From positions 1 to 64,000 of the forward strand of contig NZ_FOXU01000011.1 in assembly GCF_900115805.1 (NCBI RefSeq): a stretch of 64,000 nt of DNA, given 5' to 3'. Below are positions 28,201-38,225 of this stretch, in pieces. The translations under genes were made by a program, and so were the position numbers. The stretch comes from Psychrobacillus psychrotolerans (GTDB lineage Bacteria > Bacillota > Bacilli > Bacillales_A > Planococcaceae). Within the stretch, counting starts at the first letter, position 1. The number at the start of each line of letters is the position of its first letter. The notes beneath the pieces were generated by a model that did not search any database, was not told where the DNA came from, and worked only from the letters and a program-made list of their open reading frames with translations.

Positions 28201-30306
28201 ATGAAAAAAATCCTTATAAAGTGGAGAGAATGGAAAAATAGTAGGTATCTCCCTTTCATCGTTACTTTTATAACAGCGATTTGTTTGTTCTTTTTACTCA
28301 TTGGAAATGTAAAGGAAAGTAAATACGATTTTGAATTATTCCAGCTTTCACCTGATACAATCAGAGCAGTTAAAACTATGGAAGACACGGAAAAAACAGA
28401 GCAAGAACGTAAAAGAACAGAGCTAGAAGTCCCAGCTGTTTATCAATTTCAAGATGAAACGGCTGCTAACCAGGCTGCTATAGTTAAATCTATTTTTGAT
28501 AGTGTTTTACACGTAAAAGAAAATGCAAAGCCTGAAGAAGATACCCCAGCAACTTTAGTAGGAAAATTGAAAAAAGATATGGAAGAGCTGGCAGAGAATG
28601 CGAGTTATGTTCCACTTAACGATGAAATGTTAGCTACATTAATTAACCAAAATAATAGTATTTTAGAAGATTCAAAAACGAAATTATCGGAACTAGTAGA
28701 GAAGAACTTAAGTGAACCAATTAGACTGGAGAATATTTCTATTTCCAGAGAAAAAATTGGTCAGCAAGTAAATAACATTTTTTTATATTCACAGGATTAT
28801 AGAAATGTGCTCATTAATATTGCAAAAACCTCTATTGTGCCAACGGAAGTAGAAAATGAGATTTTAACACAAGAACGAATAGAACAGGCGAAAGCAAGTG
28901 TTGAACCTACTCGTATACTTCAAGGACAAATTCTCGTTCAAAAGGGTGAAATTATTGATCGAGATGTTTATCGACAGTTGGAATTGCTTGGCATGCTTAC
29001 GAATAAGGCATCCTATAAGCCATATCTTGGAGTAGCTATATTTGTTGCACTCACCATGTGGGTATTATTTGGACAAACAATCAGTAAAAGGAAAAAAACG
29101 ATAAACAATTCAAAAAATTTAATTGTTGTTGCCTTCAGTGTTATTTTATCTGTACTAATGATGAAGGTAATTCAATCTGTTGCATCTAATTTTGATGTAA
29201 TTATTGCGTTTTTAATACCTACTGCAATGGTTGCAATGCTAGTTTATTTATTGGTCGATGAACGTGCAGCGTATATTTCCAATTTTGTATCAGCTGCATA
29301 TGCAGGTATTATCTTTCAAGAAGGCTATACACTCGTATTTCAAATGGAAGCTTCTTTATACATATTATTTGGGGGCGTTGCAGGAATTTTCGCCATGCAA
29401 AGGATGCAAACTAATTCTCAAATATTGCGCTCTAGTCTAATCGTATCTTCTGTGAATATTGTCTTTATTATATTTTATTTGTTAATGACGAAGGCTTCAT
29501 ATGAAATTACGGATATATTATTTTACATCGGAGCAGCTCTTGCTTCAGGGATATTATCTGGGGCAATGACTATTGGGATATTACCTTTTTTTGAATCTTT
29601 CTTTGGTATTTTATCTTCCATGAGACTCATAGAATTATCAAATCCCAACCATCCTTTGTTAAAGAAAATTTTAACCGAGACACCTGGTACATATCATCAT
29701 AGTTTAATGGTGGCCAATTTAGCAGAAGCTGCTTGCGAAGTAGTTGGGGCAAACGGTTTATTGGCACGCGTTGGCTGTTACTATCATGATATTGGTAAAA
29801 CAAACAGGCCAGGATTTTTCATCGAAAATCAAGTCAATGGTTATAATCCTCATGATTCTTTATCACCAGAAGCGAGTAGAGATATTATTATTGCACATGC
29901 AGTGGATGGTGCGAAGATTTTGAGGAAACATAAATTACCGAAAGAAATTGTAGATGTAGCGGCGCAACATCATGGTACAAGCCTATTGAAATTCTTTTAT
30001 TTTAAAGAGAAAGAGATTAATGATAAAGTGGAAGAAGACGAATACCGTTATCCAGGTCCAAAACCGCAAACAAAAGAAATTGCCATCATATCGGTTGCAG
30101 ATAGCGTTGAAGCAGCTGTTCGCTCGATGAAAGAGCCAAATGCTGATAAAATTAAAAAATTGATACAGTCTATTATTAAAGAAAAAATACTAGACGGGCA
30201 ATTCGATGAATGTGATCTATCACTAAAGGAAATAAAGAAAATGGAAGAAAGTTTTTGTACTACCATGAATGGAACATTTCACTCTCGGATTGAATATCCA
30301 AAATAA
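28201..30306 (+). CDS. pgpH: PgpH, cyclic di-AMP phosphodiesterase (7TM-HD)
   Basis: 701 aa. One N-terminal membrane helix, a large extracellular 7TMR-HDED domain (about residues 50-270), seven membrane helices and a cytoplasmic HD domain (YHHSLMVANLAEAA, YYHDIGKTNRP, AHAVDGAKIL). This is the YqfF/PgpH family, which hydrolyses c-di-AMP to pApA and so affects wall, potassium and osmotic control. ATG with GGGGGGATGAG upstream. Followed after 19 nt by ybeY. Confidence 0.95.
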   Translation: MKKILIKWREWKNSRYLPFIVTFITAICLFFLLIGNVKESKYDFELFQLSPDTIRAVKTMEDTEKTEQERKRTELEVPAVYQFQDETAANQAAIVKSIFDSVLHVKENAKPEEDTPATLVGKLKKDMEELAENASYVPLNDEMLATLINQNNSILEDSKTKLSELVEKNLSEPIRLENISISREKIGQQVNNIFLYSQDYRNVLINIAKTSIVPTEVENEILTQERIEQAKASVEPTRILQGQILVQKGEIIDRDVYRQLELLGMLTNKASYKPYLGVAIFVALTMWVLFGQTISKRKKTINNSKNLIVVAFSVILSVLMMKVIQSVASNFDVIIAFLIPTAMVAMLVYLLVDERAAYISNFVSAAYAGIIFQEGYTLVFQMEASLYILFGGVAGIFAMQRMQTNSQILRSSLIVSSVNIVFIIFYLLMTKASYEITDILFYIGAALASGILSGAMTIGILPFFESFFGILSSMRLIELSNPNHPLLKKILTETPGTYHHSLMVANLAEAACEVVGANGLLARVGCYYHDIGKTNRPGFFIENQVNGYNPHDSLSPEASRDIIIAHAVDGAKILRKHKLPKEIVDVAAQHHGTSLLKFFYFKEKEINDKVEEDEYRYPGPKPQTKEIAIISVADSVEAAVRSMKEPNADKIKKLIQSIIKEKILDGQFDECDLSLKEIKKMEESFCTTMNGTFHSRIEYPK

Positions 30307-30325
30307 TTTATGAGGAGCCAAAAAT

Positions 30326-30811
30326 ATGCTAGAACTAGATTTAATGGATGAAACAAATTCTATACCCGAAGAAACATTAGCTCTTGTAGGGAAAGTATTA
30401 CAATCTGCTGGAGAACAACTTTCTGTAAAAGAGGGCAGTGAGGTTAGTGTAACCTTCGTAACGAATGAGGCAATTCAAGAAATTAATAAAACATATCGCA
30501 ACAAAGATATGGCAACAGATGTAATCTCCTTTGCAATGGAAGAGATGGAAGAAGGGGAAGTTGAAATTATAAATGCAGATATTCCAACCCTTTTAGGGGA
30601 TATTATCATATCTGTCCAACGTGCAACGGAACAAGCAGAAACTTATCAACACTCATTTGAGCGAGAGCTGTGTTTCTTGGCCGTTCATGGCTTCTTACAT
30701 TTGTTAGGTTATGATCATGGGACTGAACAGCAAGAAAAAGAGATGTTTGGACTACAGGAATCTATATTACAAGCTTTTGGGTTAAAACGTGAAGGCCATG
30801 AACCCTCGTAA
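30326..30811 (+). CDS. ybeY: endoribonuclease YbeY
   Basis: 161 aa zinc-dependent endoribonuclease involved in 16S rRNA 3' maturation and ribosome quality control. The metal site is HGFLHLLGYDHG; TDVISFAM and GDIIIS precede it. ATG with AGGAG 8-9 nt upstream. First of the ybeY-dgkA-cdd-era run. Confidence 0.96.
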   Translation: MLELDLMDETNSIPEETLALVGKVLQSAGEQLSVKEGSEVSVTFVTNEAIQEINKTYRNKDMATDVISFAMEEMEEGEVEIINADIPTLLGDIIISVQRATEQAETYQHSFERELCFLAVHGFLHLLGYDHGTEQQEKEMFGLQESILQAFGLKREGHEPS

Positions 30812-31163
30812 ATTTTTTCGGTCGTTTATCTATGCTGCTAATGGAATTTATCACGTAGTTAAAAGTGAACAAAACTTTCGTTTTCATTTACTAGCAGCAA
30901 TAGTTGTTGTAATAGCAGCAGCGGCAACTGGTCTATCTGCATTTGAGTGGATAATCATTGTGATTTCGATTTTTGGCATGTTCATGATAGAATTAGTAAA
31001 TGCGTCCATAGAACGTGTCGTCGATTTGGTGACGCCGGAATTACACCCACTAGCTAAACAAGCAAAAGACTTAGCTGCTGGAGCCTGCTTAATATATGCT
31101 ATTTGTACTGTAATTGTTGGTTTAATCATATTTATCCCGAAATGGTCGGGAATCATATTATAG
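30798..31163 (+). CDS. dgkA: diacylglycerol/undecaprenol kinase
   Basis: 121 aa with three membrane helices and the DgkA signature: ELVNASIERVVDLV and AKDLAAGACL (metal and ATP contacts). In Bacillus this protein phosphorylates undecaprenol to recycle the wall lipid carrier. ATG 30798 overlaps the end of ybeY by 14 nt; GTG 30789 upstream is possible but has no ribosome site. Confidence 0.94.
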   Translation: MNPRKFFRSFIYAANGIYHVVKSEQNFRFHLLAAIVVVIAAAATGLSAFEWIIIVISIFGMFMIELVNASIERVVDLVTPELHPLAKQAKDLAAGACLIYAICTVIVGLIIFIPKWSGIIL

Positions 31164-31169
31164 AGGTGA

Positions 31170-32490
<1,321 letters not shown>

Positions 32491-32507
32491 GAAAGAAGGG
32501 AAGGCAA

Positions 32508-33296
32508 TTGCTACAAAAAGTAGAGGGTATTGTCTTACGAACTTCTCCTTATGGCGAATCGAATAAAATCGTTACCATTTTTTCACGTGAATTAGGGAAG
32601 AGAGCAGCGATGGCTCGAGGGGCAAAAAAACCAACGAGTCGTTTAGCTTCGATCTCACAGCCTTTTACGTACGGCTATTTTTTGATTCAGCAAGGAAAAG
32701 GAATGGGGACTTTGCAGCAAGGTGAAATTATTGACTCGATGCGGTCTATTCGAGAAGATATTTTTACTACAGCGTATGCAAGTTTTATAATGGAGTTAGT
32801 AGATAAATTAATCGATGATGAGGCACCAAAGCCACAGCTATTTGATATTTTGCAGCAAGCGTTACATGCAATTTCAGAAGAGTATGATCCAGAGGCGATA
32901 AGTTTGTTTGTGGAATGGAAGCTTCTCCCGACAGCTGGTATTTATCCAACGCTTCATCAATGTACCAATTGTGGTGCAACAGATGGGGAGTTTGCTTTTT
33001 CTTTTTCTCAAATCGGATTTCTTTGTCATCGTTGTTTTTCCATTGACCCATATATAATTAGACTTTCTCCATCCCAAGTGAAGCTTATCCGAACTTTCTA
33101 TACAGTTCCTATCGATCAAGTAGGGAAGTTAACACTAAAAAAAGAAACGAAGGGCTTTATCAAAAAGATTGTGCGCACTATTTATAGTGAACAGGTCGGA
33201 ATTCGATTAAAGTCCCAACACTTCTTGGACCAAATGGAGAAAACCCCAGAGTTTTTCACACCTAAAAAAGAAAAACCAAGTCCCGAAGAAGAGTAA
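32508..33296 (+). CDS. recO: DNA repair protein RecO
   Basis: RecO loads RecA on SSB-coated DNA with RecR. 262 aa: N-terminal OB fold (KVEGIVLRTSPYGESNKIV, ARGAKKPTSRL) and a zinc-binding helical domain (CTNCGA ... LCHRC). Start TTG 32508 with GAAGGGAAGG 5 nt upstream. It is the last core gene before the accessory island. Confidence 0.95.
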   Translation: MLQKVEGIVLRTSPYGESNKIVTIFSRELGKRAAMARGAKKPTSRLASISQPFTYGYFLIQQGKGMGTLQQGEIIDSMRSIREDIFTTAYASFIMELVDKLIDDEAPKPQLFDILQQALHAISEEYDPEAISLFVEWKLLPTAGIYPTLHQCTNCGATDGEFAFSFSQIGFLCHRCFSIDPYIIRLSPSQVKLIRTFYTVPIDQVGKLTLKKETKGFIKKIVRTIYSEQVGIRLKSQHFLDQMEKTPEFFTPKKEKPSPEEE

Positions 33297-33317
33297 TTCT
33301 TTGGACTTGGTTTTTTT
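33273..33317 (+). terminator. intrinsic terminator overlapping the recO stop
   Basis: AACCAAGTCC, inside the last recO codons, pairs with GGACTTGGTT at 33303-33312, followed by seven T. Confidence 0.85.
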
Positions 33318-33428
33318 ATTGGCTATTTTAATGCTATGCTTCACACAGAGAGTTGTGAACTTATATTGAATTGTGGAGTTAATGCATATACAAAAGAAGA
33401 GGTTTAATTAAGAATGTGAAACGATGTA

Positions 33429-33456
33429 CTTAAACTAACGAGTGTTTTACTTCAAG
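33429..33456 (+). repeat. cassette-boundary palindrome, copy 1
   Basis: CTTAAACTAACGAGTG then TTTTACTTCAAG, an imperfect inverted repeat of the TTGAACTAA...TTAGTTCAA type, 43 nt before the APH-like gene. The sequence after it (AGGAAGCAAAATCATTTTT) is also shared in degenerate form with other copies. Confidence 0.6.
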
Positions 33457-33498
33457 AGGAAGCAAAATCATTTTTAAAAGAAAATATAGAGGTGTTAG

Positions 33499-34431
33499 AT
33501 GACAATATTTAATGCTAAATCAATAATATTGGATAAATTCGGTATTTCTAAATCAAATTTTTTAGGTTCAGGCATGGAATCCGAGGTTTATGCTTATGAC
33601 GATAATAAAGTTGTGAAATTGTATAATGATATGTCCGATTCAAATAAGCAAAGAATTCTAAAAGGTTTTTACTCCAAGATTGATTCAAGTTCTTTGAGCT
33701 ATGAGCTTCCCTTTATTTACGATACCTTTGAGGAAAACGGCATATTAGTAACTATTGAAAAACGAATTGAAGGTAATAATTTACAAAGTATGCTCTCAAA
33801 GATGAATTATATAGAACAAAATAATATGATGGAAACTTATCTTAATGCAAATATTGAATTGAAATCTGTGAAAATAAAACCTAATCTCGAAGGATACATC
33901 CTATTCAATGATCAGCAGATTTCATCATTAAATATAAATAGTTGGTTTGATTTATTGAAAGAAGAAATTTTTCGAAAACGAAAGGAACTGGAGTCTTATT
34001 TAAAAAGAGATGTTGTGAATTATGATGCTAAAGTTAAACAATTAGTAGAAATATTGTCATTAGGGTATGAAGGTGAATATTCTTTAATTCACGGAGATTT
34101 TTATCCTGGGAACGTAATGATTAATGAGAGTGGGAAGGTTACAGGATTAATAGATTTTGGATTAATGACAATGTACGGGGACAACTTATTCGATATAGCA
34201 ATAGGATGGGTATGTTTTGATATGTATAATGAGTTGAATACAAATATATATGAGAGATACCTAAACATAATTATTTCAACACTAGGTGAAGATGTTAGAA
34301 AGAGATTATATTTCTATGTTCTAATATATAGCTATATATCTGCCAATTTTTATTCTCATAATTGCGAAGACGGTCATTATCAATGGTGTGTTAGAAATTT
34401 AAATAATAAAAATTATTGGGAAGTTCTATAA
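33499..34431 (+). CDS. aminoglycoside phosphotransferase/choline kinase-like protein
   Basis: 310 aa with the kinase fold of the APH family. N-lobe: FLGSGMESEVYAYDDNKVVKLY (glycine loop and ATP-binding Lys). Catalytic loop: LIHGDFYPGNVMI; metal loop: GLIDFGLM. Substrate cannot be told from sequence; members phosphorylate small hydroxylated molecules, antibiotics included. Very AT-rich, unlike the core neighbours. A weak AGAGG lies 7 nt before the ATG. First gene of the accessory island. Confidence 0.8.
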   Translation: MTIFNAKSIILDKFGISKSNFLGSGMESEVYAYDDNKVVKLYNDMSDSNKQRILKGFYSKIDSSSLSYELPFIYDTFEENGILVTIEKRIEGNNLQSMLSKMNYIEQNNMMETYLNANIELKSVKIKPNLEGYILFNDQQISSLNINSWFDLLKEEIFRKRKELESYLKRDVVNYDAKVKQLVEILSLGYEGEYSLIHGDFYPGNVMINESGKVTGLIDFGLMTMYGDNLFDIAIGWVCFDMYNELNTNIYERYLNIIISTLGEDVRKRLYFYVLIYSYISANFYSHNCEDGHYQWCVRNLNNKNYWEVL

Positions 34432-34497
34432 GAAACGAAAAAAATAACTATATCCTTAAAATAATCAATTAGTAGCAAAGATTGTAACTGGAATACC

Positions 34498-34526
34498 TTC
34501 AATGTAACGCCGCTGTTTAGTTGAAG
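34498..34526 (+). repeat. cassette-boundary palindrome, copy 2
   Basis: TTCAATGTAACGCCGC then TGTTTAGTTGAAG. It matches the consensus second box TTGAACTAACGAGGCAGTTTAGTTGAAG and lies between the APH-like gene and a convergent minus-strand gene. Confidence 0.6.
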
Positions 34527-34571
34527 ATGAGAAAGGGAGTTCTATGTCGCATTTTACTTATAATACGACAT

Positions 34572-34602
34572 AAAAAAGGAAATAGACTTAATCGTCTATT
34601 TC
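34572..34602 (-). terminator. terminator of the small Cys protein gene
   Basis: GAAATAGAC / GTCTATTTC with a 6-nt loop. On the minus strand it is followed by CCTTTTTT. It overlaps the stop codon of the minus-strand gene. Confidence 0.7.
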
Positions 34603-34827
34603 TTTTAGCATCGCTTTCAATTTTGCTTTATGTTTAGCTTTAGGAATTGCGTAATATTGCTCAAATCGGCACAGCTTACAAGAACAGTGAACTTTTCCTT
34701 TGCTTAATGTACCGCGTATAGGCAAGTACTCGTCTTCCAATTGAAAGACAGTGTGTAAAATCGACAACTTTTTTTGAATGATTCGCTCTCGCTGGTGACG
34801 AGTATAGGCTTTGGTACGGTTTTTCAT
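34588..34827 (-). CDS. small basic protein with Cys cluster, function unknown
   Basis: 79 aa from ATG 34827, beginning MKNRTKAYTRHQRERIIQKK and very rich in Lys and Arg, with HCSCKLCRFEQYY (three Cys and a His) in the middle, a possible small zinc site, and a Lys/Ala end. GGGAG lies about 8 nt upstream of this ATG; a frame starting at 34872 adds 15 residues without such a site. I recall similar short proteins in other Bacilli, always uncharacterised. It is the only minus-strand gene of the island. Confidence 0.65.
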   Translation of the reverse strand: MKNRTKAYTRHQRERIIQKKLSILHTVFQLEDEYLPIRGTLSKGKVHCSCKLCRFEQYYAIPKAKHKAKLKAMLKEIDD

Positions 34828-35045
34828 GTGAATCAGCTCCCTTGAGAAACCCGAGCTTGCAAGGAGCATCAAGGAATGTAGCGGTACTCCCTACAAGCTC
34901 GGTATGCTGATCAACTTGTTTAAAATATTCATGGCAAAATTCCTTTCAATATGTACTAAATGATAGTACCACAGAATGACTGAAAACACTTAGCAAGTTG
35001 GTTAATAAGCAGTGCGGCCATAAGGTAATAAAAGAGAAGGTCTTA

Positions 35046-35073
35046 TTCAACTTATGGATGTTTTAGTTCAAGA
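35046..35073 (+). repeat. cassette-boundary palindrome, copy 3
   Basis: TTCAACTTATGGATG then TTTTAGTTCAAGA. It is followed by AGGATTAAATTCTCTTTT, matching the tail of copy 1 (AGGAAGCAAAATCATTTTT). Confidence 0.55.
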
Positions 35074-35265
35074 AGGATTAAATTCTCTTTTGAAAAATTA
35101 GCTATAGTGATACATGAGGTCTTCGATAAAATATTTTTGGTGAGTGAAAAACATTCGATTAATAATTGTTATCCAAGTGCATTAAAAATTTGGAACAAAA
35201 TTAACAGCAGTGAATTTCCAAATGTAAAAAAACGACATAACAAATAAAAACGACATTAAATATTG

Positions 35266-35339
35266 TTAAGCTAACGGGTGTTTTACTTTAAGAAGAGTAA
35301 AGCCTTTTTTATTGAACTAAAGGTGCAGGTTAGTTCAAT
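35266..35339 (+). repeat. cassette-boundary repeat, best double copy
   Basis: Box 1 TTAAGCTAACGGGTG then TTTTACTTTAA (35266-35291), then AGAAGAGTAAAGCC and CTTTTTT, then box 2 ATTGAACTAA-N9-TTAGTTCAAT (35311-35339), a perfect 10-bp inverted repeat. This is the clearest complete boundary unit. A degenerate third box follows at 35365-35393. Confidence 0.7.
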
Positions 35340-35432
35340 AAAACAGGAGATATGGGTTTTCTTGTTGAATTAAAGAGGTAGCGTAGTTTAGAAAATAGAT
35401 AGTTACTTATTATAGTGAAAGGGGTTTTTATA

Positions 35433-36230
35433 TTGACAGAAACAGTTCATATATCATATGGAGATCACCCGTCCCAATTCGGTGTATTGCGTATGCCGGA
35501 TTTATCTGGACTAAGTCCAGTAGTTATTACGATTCATGGTGGTTTTTGGCAATCGAAATACGGACTTGAAGAAAATTCACCAATTGATGAAGATTTGACT
35601 CGTCGTGGTTATGCTACTTGGAATATTGAGTATCGTCGAGTCGGAGAAGATGGTGGAGGTTGGCCGGGAACATTTATTGATGTTATAGATGCTGTAAATC
35701 ACCTCACCCAACTTAAGGAACGCTTTCAGCTCGATCTCTCTCGGGTAGTTATCCTTGGGCATTCAGCAGGGGGACATTTGGCTCTCTGGTTGGCATCCCG
35801 ATTTAACAAAGTTCAAACGAACGAGATCGGTAAAACGTTGCTGATACCTATACGGAGCGTAATAAGTTTGGCAGGGGTCTTGGATTTGAGGAGGATGTGG
35901 GAAATCCATGAGGAAAAAGGGATGAATAGTCCCATAGCGTCTTTTATTGGAGGATCACCCCAAGAAGTATCTGAACGTTATAGGTTAGCTTCACCGATAG
36001 AATTGTTGCCTTTGAATGTCGAGCAAATTTTGATTCATGGTGAATTAGACCTCCATGTGCCAGTTGATTTGAGTATTGAGTATCATCGTAGGGCTATTGA
36101 ACAGGGCGATAAAGTTCGTTTGGTAGTACTTCCAGAAGTAGAACATTTTATGGTTATCGATCCGTCATCATCGGCATGGAAGTCAGTGACCGATTCACTG
36201 GAAACTTTAAAAGAAAGTTCATGTTCTTGA
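35433..36230 (+). CDS. alpha/beta hydrolase (esterase/lipase type)
   Basis: 265 aa. Oxyanion-hole motif TIHGGFWQ, nucleophile in GHSAGGHLA, acid in HGELDLHVP and the catalytic His in EVEHFMVID: a full triad of the HGG/BD-FAE type esterases, a broad family that also includes kynurenine formamidase-like enzymes. Substrate unknown. TTG 35433 has AAAGGGG about 8 nt upstream. Its stop codon (TGA 36228) lies inside the next boundary palindrome. Confidence 0.78.
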   Translation: MTETVHISYGDHPSQFGVLRMPDLSGLSPVVITIHGGFWQSKYGLEENSPIDEDLTRRGYATWNIEYRRVGEDGGGWPGTFIDVIDAVNHLTQLKERFQLDLSRVVILGHSAGGHLALWLASRFNKVQTNEIGKTLLIPIRSVISLAGVLDLRRMWEIHEEKGMNSPIASFIGGSPQEVSERYRLASPIELLPLNVEQILIHGELDLHVPVDLSIEYHRRAIEQGDKVRLVVLPEVEHFMVIDPSSSAWKSVTDSLETLKESSCS

Positions 36231-36252
36231 ACTAATGAGGTGCTTTAGTTAA
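36227..36252 (+). repeat. cassette-boundary palindrome, copy overlapping a stop codon
   Basis: TTGAACTAATGAGGTG then CTTTAGTTAA. The TGA of the preceding hydrolase is part of the left arm. A GTTGCC/GGCAGC hairpin with seven T follows (36263-36283), and then a degenerate second box. Confidence 0.65.
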
Positions 36253-36262
36253 AAATCATGGG

Positions 36263-36283
36263 TTGCCAAAGGCAGCTTTTTTT
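36263..36283 (+). terminator. short terminator hairpin
   Basis: GTTGCC-AAA-GGCAGC followed by TTTTTTT; it probably ends the esterase transcript. Confidence 0.6.
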
Positions 36284-36337
36284 CTTATTGATATAAAAGC
36301 CGTAGGTTATTTTAGGTGGGAGTTGGCAGAACAATAT

Positions 36338-36374
36338 AAAACCGCTAGAGAATGTACTTCTTCTCTAGCGGTTT
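36338..36374. terminator. 13-bp hairpin without a clear T-run
   Basis: AAACCGCTAGAGA / TCTCTAGCGGTTT, an 11-nt loop. It is symmetric and strong but followed by CCTGTCTTT, so it may be a terminator remnant or an RNA stabiliser in the 300-nt gap before the next gene. Confidence 0.55.
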
Positions 36375-36532
36375 CCTGTCTTTAAGTTAATTCAATTATA
36401 GCATATTATTCCATAAATTATCAGTCTGTTTATCTTCAAGTTTCCTAGGTAGTATGAGTGAAGAAAAGGGAATTAAAGAATATATAGGGAATTGTCATTT
36501 TAGGAATAAAAATTATTTGGGGAGGTATTTTG

Positions 36533-37102
36533 ATGGATTATGTTTATCATATGGTGCCAAAAGAAATGAAGAGGGAACTTCTTATTTCTCTTAATGAGAT
36601 AAAATTGTTGCATCCCGAGCTTTATGAAACCTACTCAAAAAAGTATTTTAACCATCCAGAAAGGGCGAGCTTATTATTGAAAAGCATTCCCAAATTAAAT
36701 TGTTTATGGAATGATGTAATTTTTTTACTACCCCTTCATCCTTACTATGTCTATGAAGCTTTACATTCTCTTGGAGTAAGTATTAAAAAAGATTTGGTGT
36801 TTTATGAAATACCAACGAATAAATTGATAGAAAATAAGAATGCTATATATTTCTATAATAAAGAAAATTATAACGGTCCAGCTAAAGATATACCTGATGA
36901 GGAAGTTCAAATCATTGATATAATTTCATATCAAGAATGTTCGTTTTTGCCATCGGACACATTAGCTTACTTCTCAGTTGAACATAAAAAAGGTGTTAAC
37001 TTTGGGATGTTCGCATATATTCCTCATATTTTGAGTTTAGGAAACATTAATGTAAAAGGTGTTAATAAGATTAACTGGAGTGTTGCTCCAGTTAAAACAT
37101 AA
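36533..37102 (+). CDS. hypothetical protein
   Basis: 189 aa, soluble, rich in aromatic residues and charged. I do not recognise the family. GGGGAGG stands about 7 nt before ATG 36533, so translation is likely. It begins MDYVYHMVPKEMKRE and contains FLLPLHPYYVYEALHSLG and PDEEVQIIDIISYQE. No membrane segment, Cys pair or catalytic motif stands out. It is bounded by repeat copies on both sides, like its neighbours. Confidence 0.6.
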   Translation: MDYVYHMVPKEMKRELLISLNEIKLLHPELYETYSKKYFNHPERASLLLKSIPKLNCLWNDVIFLLPLHPYYVYEALHSLGVSIKKDLVFYEIPTNKLIENKNAIYFYNKENYNGPAKDIPDEEVQIIDIISYQECSFLPSDTLAYFSVEHKKGVNFGMFAYIPHILSLGNINVKGVNKINWSVAPVKT

Positions 37103-37170
37103 TTAGTTTAAATAATAAGTAAGATAAGTCTGCGACTTGTTCTACTAAGAGGAGTAAAGCCTTTGTTCTA

Positions 37171-37199
37171 ATTGAACCTACGCCGCAGTTCAGTTGAAG
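37171..37199 (+). repeat. cassette-boundary palindrome, box 2 copy
   Basis: ATTGAACCTACGCCGCAG then TTCAGTTGAAG, preceded by AAGAGGAGTAAAGCC and CTTTG. That is the same box 1 tail - box 2 order as at 35266-35339. It lies 38 nt before the next gene. Confidence 0.65.
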
Positions 37200-37236
37200 A
37201 AGAAATATAGAGATGATTTTAAAGGAGGTAGTTGTT

Positions 37237-38073
37237 ATGTCGGAGTGGAAAAAAGAGTTGATTGAAACTAATCGTGGACGCTTTGAGGTGTTTGTAAAGG
37301 GAGAGGGTGAACCTGTTTGTATAACTCATCATTATTCGGAATTTAATGAGTCTGGAGACTACTTTGCAGAAACATTTATAGAAAATAATAAAGTCTTTTT
37401 AGTTAATTTAAAAGACGCAGGGAACTCCGATAAAGCAGGAAATGCACATGAATTAAGCATGGTGGACGCAGTACTTGACCTTGAAGAGATTCGAAAAGTG
37501 TATGGATACCTATCCTGGACATTTGCTGGACATTCAACTGGTGGAATGATTGGTGTTCTTTATGGAATTCATTTTTCATCTTCTTTAAAATCCCTTATTA
37601 TTGTAGGCTCCTCTGCAAGAGAATATAGTTCAACATCAAGTAGGTGTATTTACAATGAAGGACATCCTAAATTTAAACGGATGCAAGAATTGATGGAACT
37701 ACTAAAACCGCAAAGCCTTACGGGAGATGAACGGAATAGATTGTCTAAAGAAAGAACTCAACTATCTTTATTTGAACCAGAAAATTTTGAACAATACTTC
37801 TCGAAAAATATCTCTAAAAAACTGTCTGCAAATAGATTGAACTTTTTTAGTAGAGAACAACTGATTTTTGATGTTACTCGTCAATTATCAGCAGTTAGAG
37901 CAAAAACTATCATTCTTTGTGGTAGACATGATGTTCAATGTCCTGTGGATTTTTCAATTGAAATGAGTGAACTAATTCCAAATGCTTCACTCCATATCTT
38001 TGAACAAAGTAACCACTATCCATTTTTAGAAGAAGAATTCGAATTTAAGGAAGTTTTAAAAAGTGTAATATAA
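37237..38073 (+). CDS. alpha/beta hydrolase
   Basis: 278 aa. Nucleophile elbow GHSTGGMIG, acid in CGRHDVQCPVDFS, catalytic His in QSNHYPFLEE; the N-terminal beta region (RGRFEVFVKGEGEPV) is typical of proline-iminopeptidase-like or esterase-type hydrolases. Not close to the esterase at 35.4 kb, so not a local duplication. AAAGGAGG 9 nt before ATG 37237. Confidence 0.78.
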   Translation: MSEWKKELIETNRGRFEVFVKGEGEPVCITHHYSEFNESGDYFAETFIENNKVFLVNLKDAGNSDKAGNAHELSMVDAVLDLEEIRKVYGYLSWTFAGHSTGGMIGVLYGIHFSSSLKSLIIVGSSAREYSSTSSRCIYNEGHPKFKRMQELMELLKPQSLTGDERNRLSKERTQLSLFEPENFEQYFSKNISKKLSANRLNFFSREQLIFDVTRQLSAVRAKTIILCGRHDVQCPVDFSIEMSELIPNASLHIFEQSNHYPFLEEEFEFKEVLKSVI

Positions 38074-38139
38074 TAAAAATATTCTTCAAGTGGGTGCTTT
38101 AGCTTGCAAGTGGCTGCCTGTAAGGGGTGCTTTTTCTTA

Positions 38140-38166
38140 TTGAACCAACGAGGCAGTTTAGTTGAA
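38140..38166 (+). repeat. cassette-boundary palindrome, box 2 copy
   Basis: TTGAACCAACGAGGCAG then TTTAGTTGAA, preceded by a degenerate box 1 (AAGTGGGTGCTTTAGCTTGCA, from 38094) and CTTTTTCTTA. It lies about 60 nt before the acetyltransferase fusion gene. Confidence 0.65.
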
Positions 38167-38225
38167 GAAAAAAATGCCACTACCTCATGGTAATATAAGG
38201 ATAAATACAAAGGGGGAATACTTAA

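Larger units (their letters stand above)
34873..35432. other. 560-nt gene-free stretch with several boundary repeats
   Basis: It holds no ORF of credible length. It contains palindrome copies at 35046-35073, 35266-35291, 35311-35339 and 35365-35393. A 15-codon open frame from ATG 35054 is the repeat itself read in one frame. The concentration of repeats without genes suggests that a cassette gene was lost here. Confidence 0.5.

Noticed and set aside
35054-35101. 15-codon ORF (MDVLVQEGLNSLLKN)
   Set aside because: It is the boundary repeat read in one frame; a similar peptide can be read from copy 1, and there is no ribosome site.
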